Source: Nitritalea halalkaliphila LW7
Lineage (GTDB): Bacteria; Bacteroidota; Bacteroidia; Cytophagales; Cyclobacteriaceae
Length of the DNA stretch: 64,000 bases
Reading direction: 5' to 3'
Assembly (NCBI RefSeq): GCF_000265075.1
Contig: NZ_AJYA01000002.1
Coordinates: 1-64,000 of the forward strand
Position numbers and translations under genes: made by a program. Positions 1 to 9,784 of this stretch are shown one piece after another. Positions within the stretch are counted from its first letter, which is position 1. Each line of letters begins with the position of its first letter. The notes beneath the pieces are model-generated. The model did no database searches, was not told the DNA's origin, and saw only the letters and a list, made by a program, of their open reading frames with translations.

Positions 1-21
1 CTAAGCGCTTGGGCGGGGAAT

Positions 22-70
22 AAATAAAAAGGAAGCCAGTTTCGTATTGGCTTCCTTTTTATTTTTTTTT
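22..70. terminator. Bidirectional terminator hairpin
   Basis: A-run, GGAAGCCA at 31-38, a 9-nt loop, TGGCTTCC at 48-55 and a T-run form a stem of about 17 pairs followed by a long T tract on the plus strand. On the minus strand it follows the stop of the acyl-CoA dehydrogenase and also ends in T-rich sequence. It can close both that gene and a plus-strand gene lying left of the window. Confidence 0.75.
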
Positions 71-98
71 GGCCGAAGGCCAAAGGAGGGGCATGTCC

Positions 99-1241
99 TT
101 AGCGGAGCATTTCTCTGGAAATCACTAATTTCTGGATCTCTGAGGTACCTTCACCGATGGTGCAAAGTTTAGAGTCGCGGTAGAACTTCTCTACCGGATA
201 GTCCTTCGTGAAACCATAGCCGCCGAAGATCTGAACGGCCTCATTCGAAACGCTTACGCACACTTCGGAAGCGTAGTATTTCGCTTGTGCACTGGCTAGG
301 GTTACTTTTTGGCCCTTGTTTTTCATGTCGGCCGCTTTAAAGGTAAGCAGACGGGCAGCGTCGATCTGGGTGTTCATGTCGGCAAGTTTAAAGCTGATCG
401 CCTGGAACTTACTGATGGGCTGATTAAACTGCTGTCTTTCCTTCGCATACTGTATGGAAGCTTCGAGGGCACCCTGTGCGATGCCGAGGGAAAGTGCGGC
501 GATGGAAATACGTCCACCATCCAGAATTTTCATAGATTGGATAAAACCTTCCCCTACCTCACCGAGAATCTGGCTTTTATGTACGCGGCAATCTTCGAAG
601 ATTAGCTCGGCTGTTTCGGAAGCACGCATGCCCAATTTATCCTCTTTACGGCCGCCGCGGAACCCGGGAGTGCCTCTTTCGATGATAAAAGCAGTCATGC
701 CGTGGGAGTCGCCCACTTTGCCGTACGGGCGATCACCACTGCGACATCCCCTGAGACTGCCGTGTGTGATAAAGTTTTTCGCGCCGTTAAGTACGTAATA
801 ATCGCCATCTTCCACGGCCACTGTACGCATGTTTCCTGCGTCGGAACCTGTGTTCGGCTCGGTGAGACCCCAAGCACCTAGGAATTCACCTGTAGCAAGT
901 TTGGGGAGGTATTTTTGTTTTTGCTCCTCATTTCCGAACTGAAGGATGTGACCGGTGCAGAGCGAGTTATGTGCTGCCATGGAGAGGCCTACTGAAGGGT
1001 CTAATTTCGTTAGTTCTTCGATGGCGGTGACATATTCGAAGTAACCAAAGCCAGAGCCTCCATATTCTGTGGGCACTAAAACACCCATGAGACCGAGTTC
1101 ACCTAGTTTTTTAAACAGTTCGAGGGGGAAGTGCTGCTCATCGTCCCATTTGTTGCGAAACGGGGTGATTTCCTTTGCTCCGAAATCTCGGATCATTTGG
1201 GAAATCATGACTTGATTTTCGTTGAGCTCGTAAATCGACAT
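99..1241 (-). CDS. Acyl-CoA dehydrogenase (frame scrambled in the middle)
   Basis: Flavin-dependent acyl-CoA dehydrogenase, the alpha,beta-desaturation step of fatty-acid or branched-chain acyl-CoA breakdown; cytosolic. The 380 residues span the N-terminal helical, middle beta and C-terminal helical domains. The C-terminal motif GEGTSEIQ carries the expected catalytic Glu, and LTEPNTGSDAG and GGYGFTKDYPVEKFYRD are family hallmarks. The frame is open from end to end, but residues about 162-174 are nonsense. A neighbouring frame over 720-758 reads SGDVAVVIART, which fits the family there. Restoring two G near 756 and one G near 722 joins all segments into a 381-residue protein, HG-AVSGDVAVVIARTGKVGDSHG. 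The exact acyl chain specificity cannot be told. It stands alone, and upstream lies only AT-rich sequence. Confidence 0.9.
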   Translation of the reverse strand: MSIYELNENQVMISQMIRDFGAKEITPFRNKWDDEQHFPLELFKKLGELGLMGVLVPTEYGGSGFGYFEYVTAIEELTKLDPSVGLSMAAHNSLCTGHILQFGNEEQKQKYLPKLATGEFLGAWGLTEPNTGSDAGNMRTVAVEDGDYYVLNGAKNFITHGSLRGCRSGDRPYGKVGDSHGMTAFIIERGTPGFRGGRKEDKLGMRASETAELIFEDCRVHKSQILGEVGEGFIQSMKILDGGRISIAALSLGIAQGALEASIQYAKERQQFNQPISKFQAISFKLADMNTQIDAARLLTFKAADMKNKGQKVTLASAQAKYYASEVCVSVSNEAVQIFGGYGFTKDYPVEKFYRDSKLCTIGEGTSEIQKLVISREMLR

Positions 1242-1420
1242 ATAAAATTATATTTGGGTTTATTCTTTTAATCTACCCTATAAACATACAAATAATACAT
1301 GAAGTTTGGAAATTCGATTAATAATAATTTTTCGCTCGGGAATGTGGTCTTTCGGCTTATTGACTGGCGGATGTTGTTCGTCCCTGAAAAAAGTAAAAAG
1401 ATTAGCGAATGAAAGGGCAA

Positions 1421-1464
1421 AAAAGAAAAAGGAAAATTGGTTTCCCGTCTTCCCTTTTTCTTTT
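1421..1464 (-). terminator. Terminator of the adenine deaminase gene
   Basis: A perfect 12-bp inverted repeat (AAAAGAAAAAGG at 1421-1432 and CCTTTTTCTTTT at 1453-1464) lies just past the stop of the adenine deaminase. Read on the minus strand it ends in a T-rich tail. The rest of 1242-1479 shows no gene; a 60-codon plus-strand frame there has no family features. Confidence 0.6.
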
Positions 1465-1479
1465 ACTTGCGGTAAAAAT

Positions 1480-3142
1480 TTAGGATAAAAAGAGGTCTTT
1501 AAAGGTAAAGGCTTGTCCGTCGAAGAGGCCTTTATCGCTGAGCTTCAGGTCTGGGATAACTAAAAGCGCCATAAAGCTTAGGGTCATAAAGGGTGCCTGC
1601 AGCTGTGCGCCCATGCGTTTAGCCTGTGCGTCGATTTGGGTGTAGGCCTGCGCCACGCTGTATCCGTCTTCGCAGCACATCAGGCCCGCCACGGGTAGTC
1701 CGAGCACCTGCTTTTCTTCTCCGTTCACGGCAGAAATACCCCCTTTTTCTTGGATGAGGAGGTTGACCGCATCACAGATACTGGCATCGTCTACGCCCAC
1801 GGCGATGATATTATGGGAGTCGTGGGCCACTGTGGAGGCGATGGCGCCTGCTTTTAGGCCGAAATTTTTCACAAAGGCCATGGCTACGGGGGCTTCGGCA
1901 TAGCGATTGACCACGGCGATTTTTAGGATATCGGCGGCGACATTGGCCTGGGCCAAACCTTCCTCCACGAGAATATCCCCACTGCTTTCGGGTGTGATCA
2001 GCTGTCCATCGAGTGCGGTGATGACGCGTACTCGGGTGCCAGCCGCGGGGAGGTGAAAGTCCTCCACTTTTTTCGGCCCGATGGAGAAGTTGTTAATCGG
2101 GGTTTCAGGGTAGGAGGGAAGTAAAGTTTGGCCTTTTTCGGCCACTTTTTCCCCTTGGATATAGGTAGCGAGGTGGAGGAAGTTTTTCAGGTCTTCCACC
2201 ACGATAAAGTCAGCGGGATCTTGTAGGCGGAGGCTGCTACCGGCAATTTATAGTGAGGATAGGGTTCAGGCAGGCGGCGCGTAGGACGGGGAAGAGGGCT
2301 TTTCCTTTGGCGATAGCCCGGCGGACGAGCTCATCGATATGGCTAATGGCCAGGTAGTCTGGATGCTTGTCGTCGGAACAGAACATGACCTGGTCGGGAT
2401 GGGTATCGATCAGGTCGATCAGGGCGTCGAAGTTTTTAGCGGCGCTTCCCTCGCGGATGGCGATTTTCATGCCGATATCAGCCTTGTCGCGTGCCTCCTC
2501 ATAGCTGAAGCACTCATGGTCGGTGCTGATGCCTGCGGCGGCATAGTGAGCGGCCTGTTCTCCTCGTAGTCCGGGGGCATGTCCATCGACAGGCTTACCG
2601 TAACGATGTGCCAGGTCTATTTTGGCCATCACTTGAGGGTCACGGGCGAGGGTTCCGGGCCAGTTCATCATTTCGGCGAGGTAATGAATATCCGGATCCT
2701 CCATGAGCTGGTGGATATCGGCTACTTGGATGGTCGCTCCTGCTGTCTCGAAGGGAGTGGCTGGCACACAGGATGGGGCTCCAAAAAAGAATTTAAAGGG
2801 TGTTTTTTTGCCATTTTCGATCATGAATCGGATGCCTTCCATGCCGCAGACGTTAGCGATTTCATGGGGGTCAGAGATGGTGGCGATGCTTCCGTGGCAG
2901 ACGGCCATGCGGGCAAACTCGGTCGGGATGAGCATGGAAGATTCTATGTGCACGTGGGCATCGATGAAGCCGGGGAGGATAAAGGGAAGGCTGCTGTCGG
3001 GCTGGAGCTTTTGGATGCGGCAGATGCGTCCGTTTTTCACTTCGATTTCAGCGGCGTAGATGCTTTCTTGGTGCAGGTCCACTAACTGGCCTTTTAGGCG
3101 GAACTCGTTCATGCCGGAGGGGAGTAAAGGTTTGAAATTCAA
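1480..3142 (-). CDS. ade: Adenine deaminase (two frameshifts)
   Basis: Amidohydrolase-superfamily adenine deaminase (YicP/AdeC type), which converts adenine to hypoxanthine and ammonia in purine salvage; cytosolic and metal-dependent. Visible motifs are the metal-binding HVHIESS near residue 63, VDGHAPG, CSDDKHP, and a C-terminal part with the family's STVAHDSHN segment. The gene is read as two frames, 301 residues ending near 2237 and 240 residues below it. The join LNPILHYKLPVGSLRLQDPADFIVVEDL is recovered by adding one base near 2255 and one near 2237, giving 554 residues, a normal family length. Start ATG at 3142. It diverges from cmk across about 120 bp. Function is confident; the gene is broken as written. 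Confidence 0.9.
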
Positions 3143-3219
3143 TTTTTAAGAAACTTTCTAAATGCGTGTGTGGGGCGCAAGTCCCGCTTACAGAGGCATT
3201 AATTATGCGATAAACTTAC

Positions 3220-3227
3220 TATATTTG
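3220..3227 (+). promoter_or_regulatory. Likely -7 element upstream of cmk
   Basis: TATATTTG matches the Bacteroidota -7 consensus TAnnTTTG and lies 38 bp before the cmk ATG. The -33 position shows no good TTTG, so this rests on the -7 box alone. Confidence 0.45.
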
Positions 3228-3264
3228 CATTTGAAGTAAAAGCATACAGACACTTTTGGGTTTA

Positions 3265-3953
3265 ATGAATAAGATAGTTATTGCCATAGATGGCCTTTCG
3301 GGCTGTGGTAAAAGTTCTACTGCGAAGGCGGTGGCGAAAGCCTTAGGCTATGTATATATAGATTCTGGGGCGATGTATCGGGCGGCGACGCTTCATTTTT
3401 TAGAAAATGCTACCGAGCTTACTTCCGAGGAGTCTGTGGCAGAGGCTTTAGCGAGTATGGAGATTCGTTTTCGGCCGGGGGCCAATGGTTCCGGGCAAGA
3501 CACTTACTTAAATGGTCGGCATGTAGAGCAGGAAATTCGAACTATGCGGGTATCGAATTATGTTAGTAAGGTAAGTAAAATTAAGGCAGTACGTGAGGCG
3601 CTTGTGGCCAGCAGCAGGCGCTAGGAGCTGAGAAGGGAGTGGTGATGGATGGTCGAGATATCGGTACGGTCGTCTTTCCAGATGCTGAATTAAAGATTTA
3701 TATGTCAGCGAATTTGGAAGTAAGGGCTGCCCGCAGGCAGACAGAACTGGCAGCAGCCGGGGATGAAGTTTCTCTTTCCGACATCATGGATAATTTAGCT
3801 TCGCGCGACGCGATCGATAGTTCGCGCGAGGAGAGTCCCCTGTACCAGGCGGAGGATGCTTATGTCATTGATACGAGCAGTCTACGCTTCGAGGAGCAGG
3901 TGGATCAGATCCTGACTTTGGCACGGCGTGCCATGAACCAACAAACCAAGTGA
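3265..3953 (+). CDS. cmk: Cytidylate kinase (one frameshift)
   Basis: Phosphorylates CMP and dCMP to the diphosphates with ATP; essential for nucleic-acid precursor supply; cytosolic. The P-loop GLSGCGKSS is near residue 10, followed by YIDSGAMYRA, and by VVMDGRDIGTVVFPDAELKIYMSA after the break. The frame stops at 3624, but adding one C in the run at 3608-3609 restores VAQQQALGAEKGVVMDGRDIG and a 229-residue protein of normal length. I chose ATG at 3265 over the TTG three codons upstream because the P-loop strand begins directly after it. The stop lies two bases before the ispH ATG, so the two are probably co-transcribed. Confidence 0.93.
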
Positions 3954-3955
3954 AT

Positions 3956-4851
3956 ATGCAAATCACGATAGATAAGAATTCTGGATATTGTTTCGGGGTA
4001 GAGTTTGCCATTAAGATGGCTGAGGATGAGATGGAGGTCTCGGACAAGCTTTACTGCTTAGGTGATATCGTGCATAATGATATGGAGGTACAGCGCTTAC
4101 GGGATAAGGGTCTGGTGGTGATCGAGCGAGAGGATTTACAGGAGCTCAGGAACTGCAAGGTGCTGATTCGTGCACATGGGGAGCCTCCGGAGACGTATAA
4201 GCTGGCGATCGCAAATAACATTGAGCTGATCGATGCTTCCTGTCCGGTGGTGCTGAAGCTGCAGCATCGGGTGAAGACAGCTTTCGATAAAATGGAGCAG
4301 GAGGAAGGCCAGATTGTCATTTACGGAAAGAAAGGCCATGCAGAAGTGTGGGGCTTACAGGGCAGACTTTAGAGAAGGCTATCGTGGTGATGGAAGATAA
4401 GGATCTGGAGCAGATAGACTTCACGCGGCCCGTGACGCTGTTCAGTCAGACGACGAAAAGCACGAAGGGTTTTTATGCGCTAAAGGAAAAAATCGAGGAG
4501 CGTATTCGCGCAGTCAAGGGAGAGTTTTCTGCAGTCGATTTTAATGCGAATGACAGTATTTGTCGGCAGGTTTCCAACAGGGAGCCGCAGTTAGCGCGTT
4601 TCGCTGAGGAGAATGATGTACTGATTTTCGTAGCGGGCAGAAAGAGCTCGAATGGCAAGGCGCTGTATCAGGTGTGTAAATCGGTAAATGAGCGGAGTTA
4701 TTTCGTGGAGAATGAGCGCGAAATTCTGCCAGGTTGGTTTTCGCCAGAGGATAAGGTGGGGATTTGCGGAGCTACTTCCACGCCGATGTGGTTGATGGAA
4801 CAGGTGAGCGAGCATATTCAGGCCTTAGAACAGGATTTAATTCTAGGCTAA
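3956..4851 (+). CDS. ispH: 4-hydroxy-3-methylbut-2-enyl diphosphate reductase (one frameshift)
   Basis: Last enzyme of the MEP isoprenoid pathway, reducing HMBPP to IPP and DMAPP with a [4Fe-4S] cluster. The three conserved cluster cysteines are visible: C12 in NSGYCFGV, C96 in DASCPV and about C203 in NDSICRQ. YGKKGHAEVWG and CGATSTP near the C terminus are further family motifs. The reading frame breaks at 4360-4362; adding one G to CAGGG restores GLQGQTLEKAIVV and 298 residues in total. ATG at 3956 is preferred to a GTG at 3950 that overlaps the cmk stop. With this gene the organism should use the MEP route rather than mevalonate. Confidence 0.93.
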
Positions 4852-4945
4852 AAAGTAGGTCAAAAATTCTTGTTATCCTGTGACTCTACGCACGGTAAAA
4901 CCTAAATAATAGCTTAAAACGCTTCAATTAACAACTGTATTTTAT

Positions 4946-4953
4946 TAGATTTG
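4946..4953 (+). promoter_or_regulatory. Likely -7 element of the nqr operon
   Basis: TAGATTTG fits TAnnTTTG and lies 36 bp upstream of the nqrA ATG. A weak TTCA stands at the expected -33 spacing. Confidence 0.45.
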
Positions 4954-4989
4954 AGGCGATTTTCAAGGGATCATACATTCTAAATAAAT

Positions 4990-6354
4990 ATGTCAAAAAT
5001 AGTTAAGCTAAAAAAGGGTTTCGACATTAAGCTAGCCGGGAAGGCGGAGCCGAAAGAAGTCGAATTCCAGACAGCCAAAACTTTTGCGCTAAAGCCAACT
5101 GATTTTCAGGGGATTCAGCGGCCAAAGGTTACGGTGAAAGAGGGTGATACCGTGAAGGCGGGAAGCATCATCTTCTTTGACAAGGCGATGGATGAAGTGA
5201 AGTATGCGGCACCGGTTTCGGGTGAGGTGGTAGAAATCAAGCGTGGAGAAAAGCGTAAGCTACTCGAAATTAAGATTTTGGCTGACAGCCAGATCGTTTA
5301 TGAGGAGTTACCTAAGTTCACGCTTTCTTCTATTCGTTCTGCAGATGCGGAGGCACTTAAGAAACACATCGCTGGATCTGGAATGTGGCCACACATCATT
5401 CAGCGTCCCTTCGGCGTAGTCGCGAATCCTGCTGACACCCCGAAAAATATCTTTATTTCGGGTTTTGACACGCATCCTTTAGCTCCCGATTATAGCATCG
5501 TGCTTAAAGGAGAGGAAGAGAATTTTAAGGCTGGATTAGCGGCCTTAAAGAAATTCACCTCCGGTAAGGTGCACTTAGGAGTAGACAGTGCGAAAGAAGT
5601 TCCGAGTGTGTACGCTAATCTAGAAGATGTTCAGGTGAACAAATTCTCCGGCCCACATCCAGCGGGTAATGTTGGTGTACAAATTCACCATATCGATCCG
5701 ATTAACAAAGGGGATATCGTCTGGACAGTTTCTCCAAGTGGAGTAGCACAAATCGGTAAGCTGCTTTTAACGGGAAGGTATGACGCCTCCAAATTAATAG
5801 CTGTTACGGGTTCTGAATTGAAGCAAACAGGTTATGCTAAAGTCATTTCGGGGACTTGTGTGGATAAGCTGGTTCAAGGGAATCTAAATTATGATAATGT
5901 ACGTGTAGTTTCTGGAAATGTTTTAACTGGAGAGCGCATTCAGCAGGATGGCTACCTAGGCTTTTATCATAACCAGATCACGGTGCTTCCAGAAGGAAAT
6001 GAATACGAGTTTTTAGGTTGGTTAAAGCCTACGGCGAAAAAGCTAAGCTTCCACCGCGCACTTGGTTTACTTTCTTTCTTAAATGGAAGCAAAGAGTATC
6101 GTTTAAACACCAACACTAATGGTGAGGAGCGAGCATTTGTGCAGACAGGCGTTTTCGAGAGTGTAACGCCTATGGATATTCTTCCTGTGTACCTGATGAA
6201 GGCGATCATGGCGGAGGATTTTGATGAGATGGAGGAGCTTGGCATCTACGAGTTAGTGGAGGAAGATCTAGCCCTATGTGAGTTTGTGGACGTATCGAAG
6301 CATCCGGTACAGGAGATATTGAGAAAAGGAATAGATTTAATACAATACAGTTAA
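4990..6354 (+). CDS. nqrA: Na+-translocating NADH:quinone reductase subunit A
   Basis: NqrA is the largest, peripheral subunit of Na+-NQR, the respiratory complex that oxidises NADH, reduces quinone and pumps sodium. The 454-residue length is typical. It starts with the family's SKIVKLKKGFDIKLAGKAEP and includes the lipoyl-like segment VTVKEGDTVKAG and GPHPAGNVGVQIHHIDPI. There is no frameshift. It is first in the operon, with nqrB four bases after its stop. In this family NqrA contacts the quinone site together with NqrB. Confidence 0.97.
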   Translation: MSKIVKLKKGFDIKLAGKAEPKEVEFQTAKTFALKPTDFQGIQRPKVTVKEGDTVKAGSIIFFDKAMDEVKYAAPVSGEVVEIKRGEKRKLLEIKILADSQIVYEELPKFTLSSIRSADAEALKKHIAGSGMWPHIIQRPFGVVANPADTPKNIFISGFDTHPLAPDYSIVLKGEEENFKAGLAALKKFTSGKVHLGVDSAKEVPSVYANLEDVQVNKFSGPHPAGNVGVQIHHIDPINKGDIVWTVSPSGVAQIGKLLLTGRYDASKLIAVTGSELKQTGYAKVISGTCVDKLVQGNLNYDNVRVVSGNVLTGERIQQDGYLGFYHNQITVLPEGNEYEFLGWLKPTAKKLSFHRALGLLSFLNGSKEYRLNTNTNGEERAFVQTGVFESVTPMDILPVYLMKAIMAEDFDEMEELGIYELVEEDLALCEFVDVSKHPVQEILRKGIDLIQYS

Positions 6355-6358
6355 CGAT

Positions 6359-7573
6359 ATGAAGTTTCTACGAGAATTATTAGATAAGCAGAAGCCCATG
6401 TTCGAAAAGGGCGGTAAGCTTGAAAAATTCTATTATGCTTTCGAGGCAGGCGAAACCTTCCTCTTTACACCGAATCATACAGCCGGTATAAAGGGTGCGC
6501 AGGTTAAAGATGCTATCGATCTGAAGCGTATGATGATTACCGTGGTGATCGCGATGATCCCATGTTTGTTATTCGGTATTTATAATACAGGACATCAGCA
6601 TTTCTTGGCCACTGGCCAAACGGCAGGCCTATGGGAGGATTTTGGCGGCAAAATGTTAATTGGTTTGCAGCTGGTACTTCCAATAGTTATCGTGGCCTAC
6701 GCTGCGGGAGGTTTAGTGGAGGCGGTTTTCGCTGTTATTCGTAAGCACCCAATTAATGAGGGCTTCCTAGTAACGGGGATGTTAATTCCATTAGTAGTTC
6801 CAGCTACTATTCCTTTGTGGCAGGTAGCGCTCGCGACGATTTTCGCAGTGGTTATAGCGAAGGAAGTGTTCGGTGGAACGGGGATGAATATCTTAAACGT
6901 AGCCATGACGGCGCGTGCCTTCCTATACTTCGCCTATCCGGCGCAGATTTCAGGGGATACAGTTTGGACTTACCTGGGTGACCAAGCGGTAGTCGATGGC
7001 TTTTCTGGAGCTACCGCCTTAGCAGTAGCCTACACGGCAGGCGTAGAGGGTGAAGCGGTAACGAGTGCTTTGGCAGCGCATAATACAGCTATCGGAGCAG
7101 GCTTATTCGAGTTCGGAAACCTATTTATGGGGTGGATTCCTGGTTCTATCGGTGAAACGTCTACCTTGATGGCACTCGTGGGTGCTGCGATTTTAGTAGC
7201 TACAGGAGTGGCAAGCTGGAAGATTATCGTAGGTGGTTTCGCTGGAGCTTATATCATGGGCGCCTTGATGAACTTACTTGCTGTAAATGAGTATATGGCT
7301 ATGCCTGCGGAATACCACTGGGTAATGGGAGGTTTAGCATTCGGTGTGGTCTTTATGGCTACAGATCCAGTTTCTGCTGCGCAGACTGAAATCGGTAAAT
7401 GGATTTATGGAATTATGATTGGGGTGCTTACAGTTATCATTCGTGTTTCTAACCCGGCTTATCCGGAGGGAATCATGTTAGCTGTACTCTTTATGAATGT
7501 GTTTGCACCGCTAATCGATCATTATGTAGTTAAAGCGAATAAAACAAGGAGGTTACAACGTGCAACAGTCTAA
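6359..7573 (+). CDS. nqrB: Na+-NQR subunit B
   Basis: Integral membrane subunit with roughly ten hydrophobic segments, carrying riboflavin, a covalent FMN and part of the sodium path in the known complex. The FMN attachment motif SGAT is present (DGFSGATALA), with the flavinylated threonine at about residue 219. The 404 residues are typical. The last 14 bases overlap nqrC, and the overlap region contains a strong ribosome-binding site for nqrC. Flavinylation would need an ApbE transferase, which is not encoded in this window. Confidence 0.97.
   Translation: MKFLRELLDKQKPMFEKGGKLEKFYYAFEAGETFLFTPNHTAGIKGAQVKDAIDLKRMMITVVIAMIPCLLFGIYNTGHQHFLATGQTAGLWEDFGGKMLIGLQLVLPIVIVAYAAGGLVEAVFAVIRKHPINEGFLVTGMLIPLVVPATIPLWQVALATIFAVVIAKEVFGGTGMNILNVAMTARAFLYFAYPAQISGDTVWTYLGDQAVVDGFSGATALAVAYTAGVEGEAVTSALAAHNTAIGAGLFEFGNLFMGWIPGSIGETSTLMALVGAAILVATGVASWKIIVGGFAGAYIMGALMNLLAVNEYMAMPAEYHWVMGGLAFGVVFMATDPVSAAQTEIGKWIYGIMIGVLTVIIRVSNPAYPEGIMLAVLFMNVFAPLIDHYVVKANKTRRLQRATV
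7546..7552 (+). promoter_or_regulatory. Strong Shine-Dalgarno for nqrC inside nqrB
   Basis: AAGGAGG lies 7 bases before the GTG at 7560. This decides the nqrC start, which would otherwise be unclear because it is GTG and overlaps nqrB. Strong SD motifs are rare in this window. Confidence 0.75.
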
Positions 7574-8333
7574 TGTATATATCGTAACGTTCTCAGTTAT
7601 CCTCACGGTGGTACTGGGGCTATTACTATCTGGAACATCGCAGGTTTTAGGACCAATTCAGAAAAAAGCGGTGGAGCTGGATACGAAAAAGCAAATCTTA
7701 GGTGCTGTTTTAGAGGCATCTGAGCTTTCTAAAATGAGCGGTGAAGAGGTCTTTGCCTACTACGATAAAAGGATCTCTTCTAAAGTAGTAAACATTAAGG
7801 GCGAAGAAGTAGAAAAAGATGAAGACGGCATCGCCATCATTCCGGAGAATGTGGATATCGGCAGAAACTACAAGCGTAAGCCTGAAGATCGCCTTTACCC
7901 AGTGTTCATGTTCCTCGCTGAGAATGGTGAAGACGTGGAATCTTTCATTATCCCTGTTTATGGTGCAGGCCTTTGGGATGCTATCTGGGGTTATGTCGCT
8001 TTGGAAACAGATTTGACCACGATTAAAGGGGTTACTTTTGCGCATGCATCTGAAACTCCAGGTCTAGGAGCTAGAATTACAGATGCTTCCGTCCAGGCAC
8101 GTTTCCAAGGGAAGCGTATTTTCGATGAATCTGGTGAATTACAGTCTGTCAACATGCAGAAAGGTGAGGGCAGAGATTACAGCGATGATGCGCATAAGGT
8201 AGATGGTCTTTCAGGCGCTACGATTACCGCTGTCGGTGTAAATAACATGCTTAAGGCGTACATGTCTCACTATAGCGCTTATATTCAAAAGCGTAGAAGT
8301 GGTGAGTCAGGCGGTATGGCTGTTTTAAATTGA
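7560..8333 (+). CDS. nqrC: Na+-NQR subunit C
   Basis: Subunit with one N-terminal membrane segment (residues about 5-25) and a periplasmic FMN-binding domain. The motif SGAT (VDGLSGATITAVGV) places the covalent FMN at about T221. ASETPGLGARI is the other conserved FMN-domain segment. Length is 257 residues, starting at GTG with the AAGGAGG just upstream. It overlaps nqrB by 14 bases, so translation is probably coupled. Confidence 0.96.
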   Translation: MQQSNVYIVTFSVILTVVLGLLLSGTSQVLGPIQKKAVELDTKKQILGAVLEASELSKMSGEEVFAYYDKRISSKVVNIKGEEVEKDEDGIAIIPENVDIGRNYKRKPEDRLYPVFMFLAENGEDVESFIIPVYGAGLWDAIWGYVALETDLTTIKGVTFAHASETPGLGARITDASVQARFQGKRIFDESGELQSVNMQKGEGRDYSDDAHKVDGLSGATITAVGVNNMLKAYMSHYSAYIQKRRSGESGGMAVLN

Positions 8334-8361
8334 TGTTCCACGTCTCTATATTACGATAAGA

Positions 8362-9045
8362 ATGAGTACAGAAACTGCACAAGTGACAGAAGTAAAAAAG
8401 CCCGCTGAGGCGCTCCTGTCGAAAAGAAGAAAAAAGTTATTGAGCGATCCGCTTGTCGACGATAATCCGATCACCATACAAGTATTAGGTATCTGTTCCG
8501 CACTGGCGGTTACGACACAGTTACAGCCTACATTCGTTATGGCGCTCTCTGTGATCTTCGTAATGGTATTTGCGAACTTAACGATTTCCTTGCTGCGTAA
8601 TACGATTCCTAGCCGTGTGCGAATCATTGTTCAGCTGGCTGTTATTGCTTCCTTAGTAACTTTAGTAAATGAGGTATTGAAGGCCTTCGCTTACGATATG
8701 TATAAGGAGCTTTCGGTTTTCGTAGGTCTAATCATTACAAACTGTATTGTAATGGGTCGCTTAGAAGCTTATGCACTTGGAAATAAGCCGTATGATTCCG
8801 TTTTAGATGGTTTCGGAAGTGCTTTAGGTTATGCTTGGATTATCCTTGCAGTAGCTTTCTTCCGAGAGCTGTGGGGTTCTGGATCTGTATTTGGAGTTCC
8901 AGTTTTTGACCAAATATCTGGTCTTTTCGGAGATGACTTTAGCTTAGCTACGAATGGTCTGATGGTTTCCCCTGTAGGAGCCTTTATCATCTTAGGCCTT
9001 ATCATCTGGGTACAGCGTACCAAAACTGGCTATGTAGAACACTAA
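8362..9045 (+). CDS. nqrD: Na+-NQR subunit D
   Basis: Membrane subunit of the NqrD/RnfE family with about six hydrophobic helices. [19 protein letters not shown] and [21 protein letters not shown] are family signatures; the cysteines in the two half-helices are those that hold an iron centre between NqrD and NqrE in the known structure. At 227 residues it carries an N-terminal hydrophilic extension of about 35 residues. It lies 28 bases after nqrC. Confidence 0.96.
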   Translation: MSTETAQVTEVKKPAEALLSKRRKKLLSDPLVDDNPITIQVLGICSALAVTTQLQPTFVMALSVIFVMVFANLTISLLRNTIPSRVRIIVQLAVIASLVTLVNEVLKAFAYDMYKELSVFVGLIITNCIVMGRLEAYALGNKPYDSVLDGFGSALGYAWIILAVAFFRELWGSGSVFGVPVFDQISGLFGDDFSLATNGLMVSPVGAFIILGLIIWVQRTKTGYVEH

Positions 9046-9058
9046 AAAGAAGCGTAAA

Positions 9059-9670
9059 ATGGATTTATTTAATTTAGCAATTAAGTCGATTTTTATCGAC
9101 AACATGGTTTTCGCTTACTTCTTAGGAATGTGTTCTTTCCTAGCTGTTTCTAAGAAAGTAAGTACTGCGCTTGGTTTGGGTGCCGCCGTTATCTTCGTTT
9201 TAACAGTGACGGCTCCAGCTAACTGGCTCTTGAATGAGTTTATCCTTAAGGAGGGTGCTCTTGTGTGGTTAGGCGAGTCTTTCGCTGAGATCGATCTATC
9301 CTTCCTTCGCTTTATCATGTTCATCGCGATTATCGCGGCAATGGTTCAGCTGGTGGAGATGATTGTTGAAAAATTCGCCCCAGCCCTATACGGTGCACTA
9401 GGGATTTTCTTACCGCTAATCGCAGTAAACTGTGCGATCCTCGGTGGGTCGCTTTTCATGGCAACTCGTGACTACACGCTTGCGGAAGCGGGTGTTTACG
9501 GTTTCGGTTCTGGTGTAGGCTTTTTCTTAGCAATCGTGGCACTAGCAGCTATCCGTGAAAAGCTAAAATATTCTAATGTTCCGAACGGTTTGAAGGGACT
9601 AGGAATTACCATGCTGATTACAGGTCTTATGGGAATCGCCTTTATGTCCTTCATGGGTATCGATCTATAA
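9059..9670 (+). CDS. nqrE: Na+-NQR subunit E
   Basis: Membrane subunit of the NqrE/RnfA family, 203 residues, about six helices. [14 protein letters not shown] and [16 protein letters not shown] carry the conserved cysteines that pair with NqrD at the intramembrane iron centre. It is the last nqr gene here. A strong terminator begins 32 bases downstream, so nqrF, the NADH- and FAD-binding subunit that normally closes the operon, is not part of this transcript. Confidence 0.96.
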   Translation: MDLFNLAIKSIFIDNMVFAYFLGMCSFLAVSKKVSTALGLGAAVIFVLTVTAPANWLLNEFILKEGALVWLGESFAEIDLSFLRFIMFIAIIAAMVQLVEMIVEKFAPALYGALGIFLPLIAVNCAILGGSLFMATRDYTLAEAGVYGFGSGVGFFLAIVALAAIREKLKYSNVPNGLKGLGITMLITGLMGIAFMSFMGIDL

Positions 9671-9702
9671 GATTTGACCGTACTATATGAAGTCTTAAAA
9701 AA

Positions 9703-9730
9703 AGCCTCGAGGAAACTTGAGGCTTTTTTT
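9703..9730 (+). terminator. Rho-independent terminator of the nqr operon
   Basis: Stem AGCCTCGAG (9703-9711), loop GAAA, CTTGAGGCT (9716-9724) with one G-T wobble, then six more T. Flanking A and T runs extend the stem. Confidence 0.9.
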
Positions 9731-9784
9731 ATACGTGTAAATGTTTGATGGTTTTCATTCTTTCACCTTTTCTGTTTTCTTCTT

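Noticed and set aside
1306-1488. A 60-codon plus-strand frame between acyl-CoA dehydrogenase and ade
   Set aside because: Low-complexity Lys/Phe sequence running through the ade terminator hairpin.
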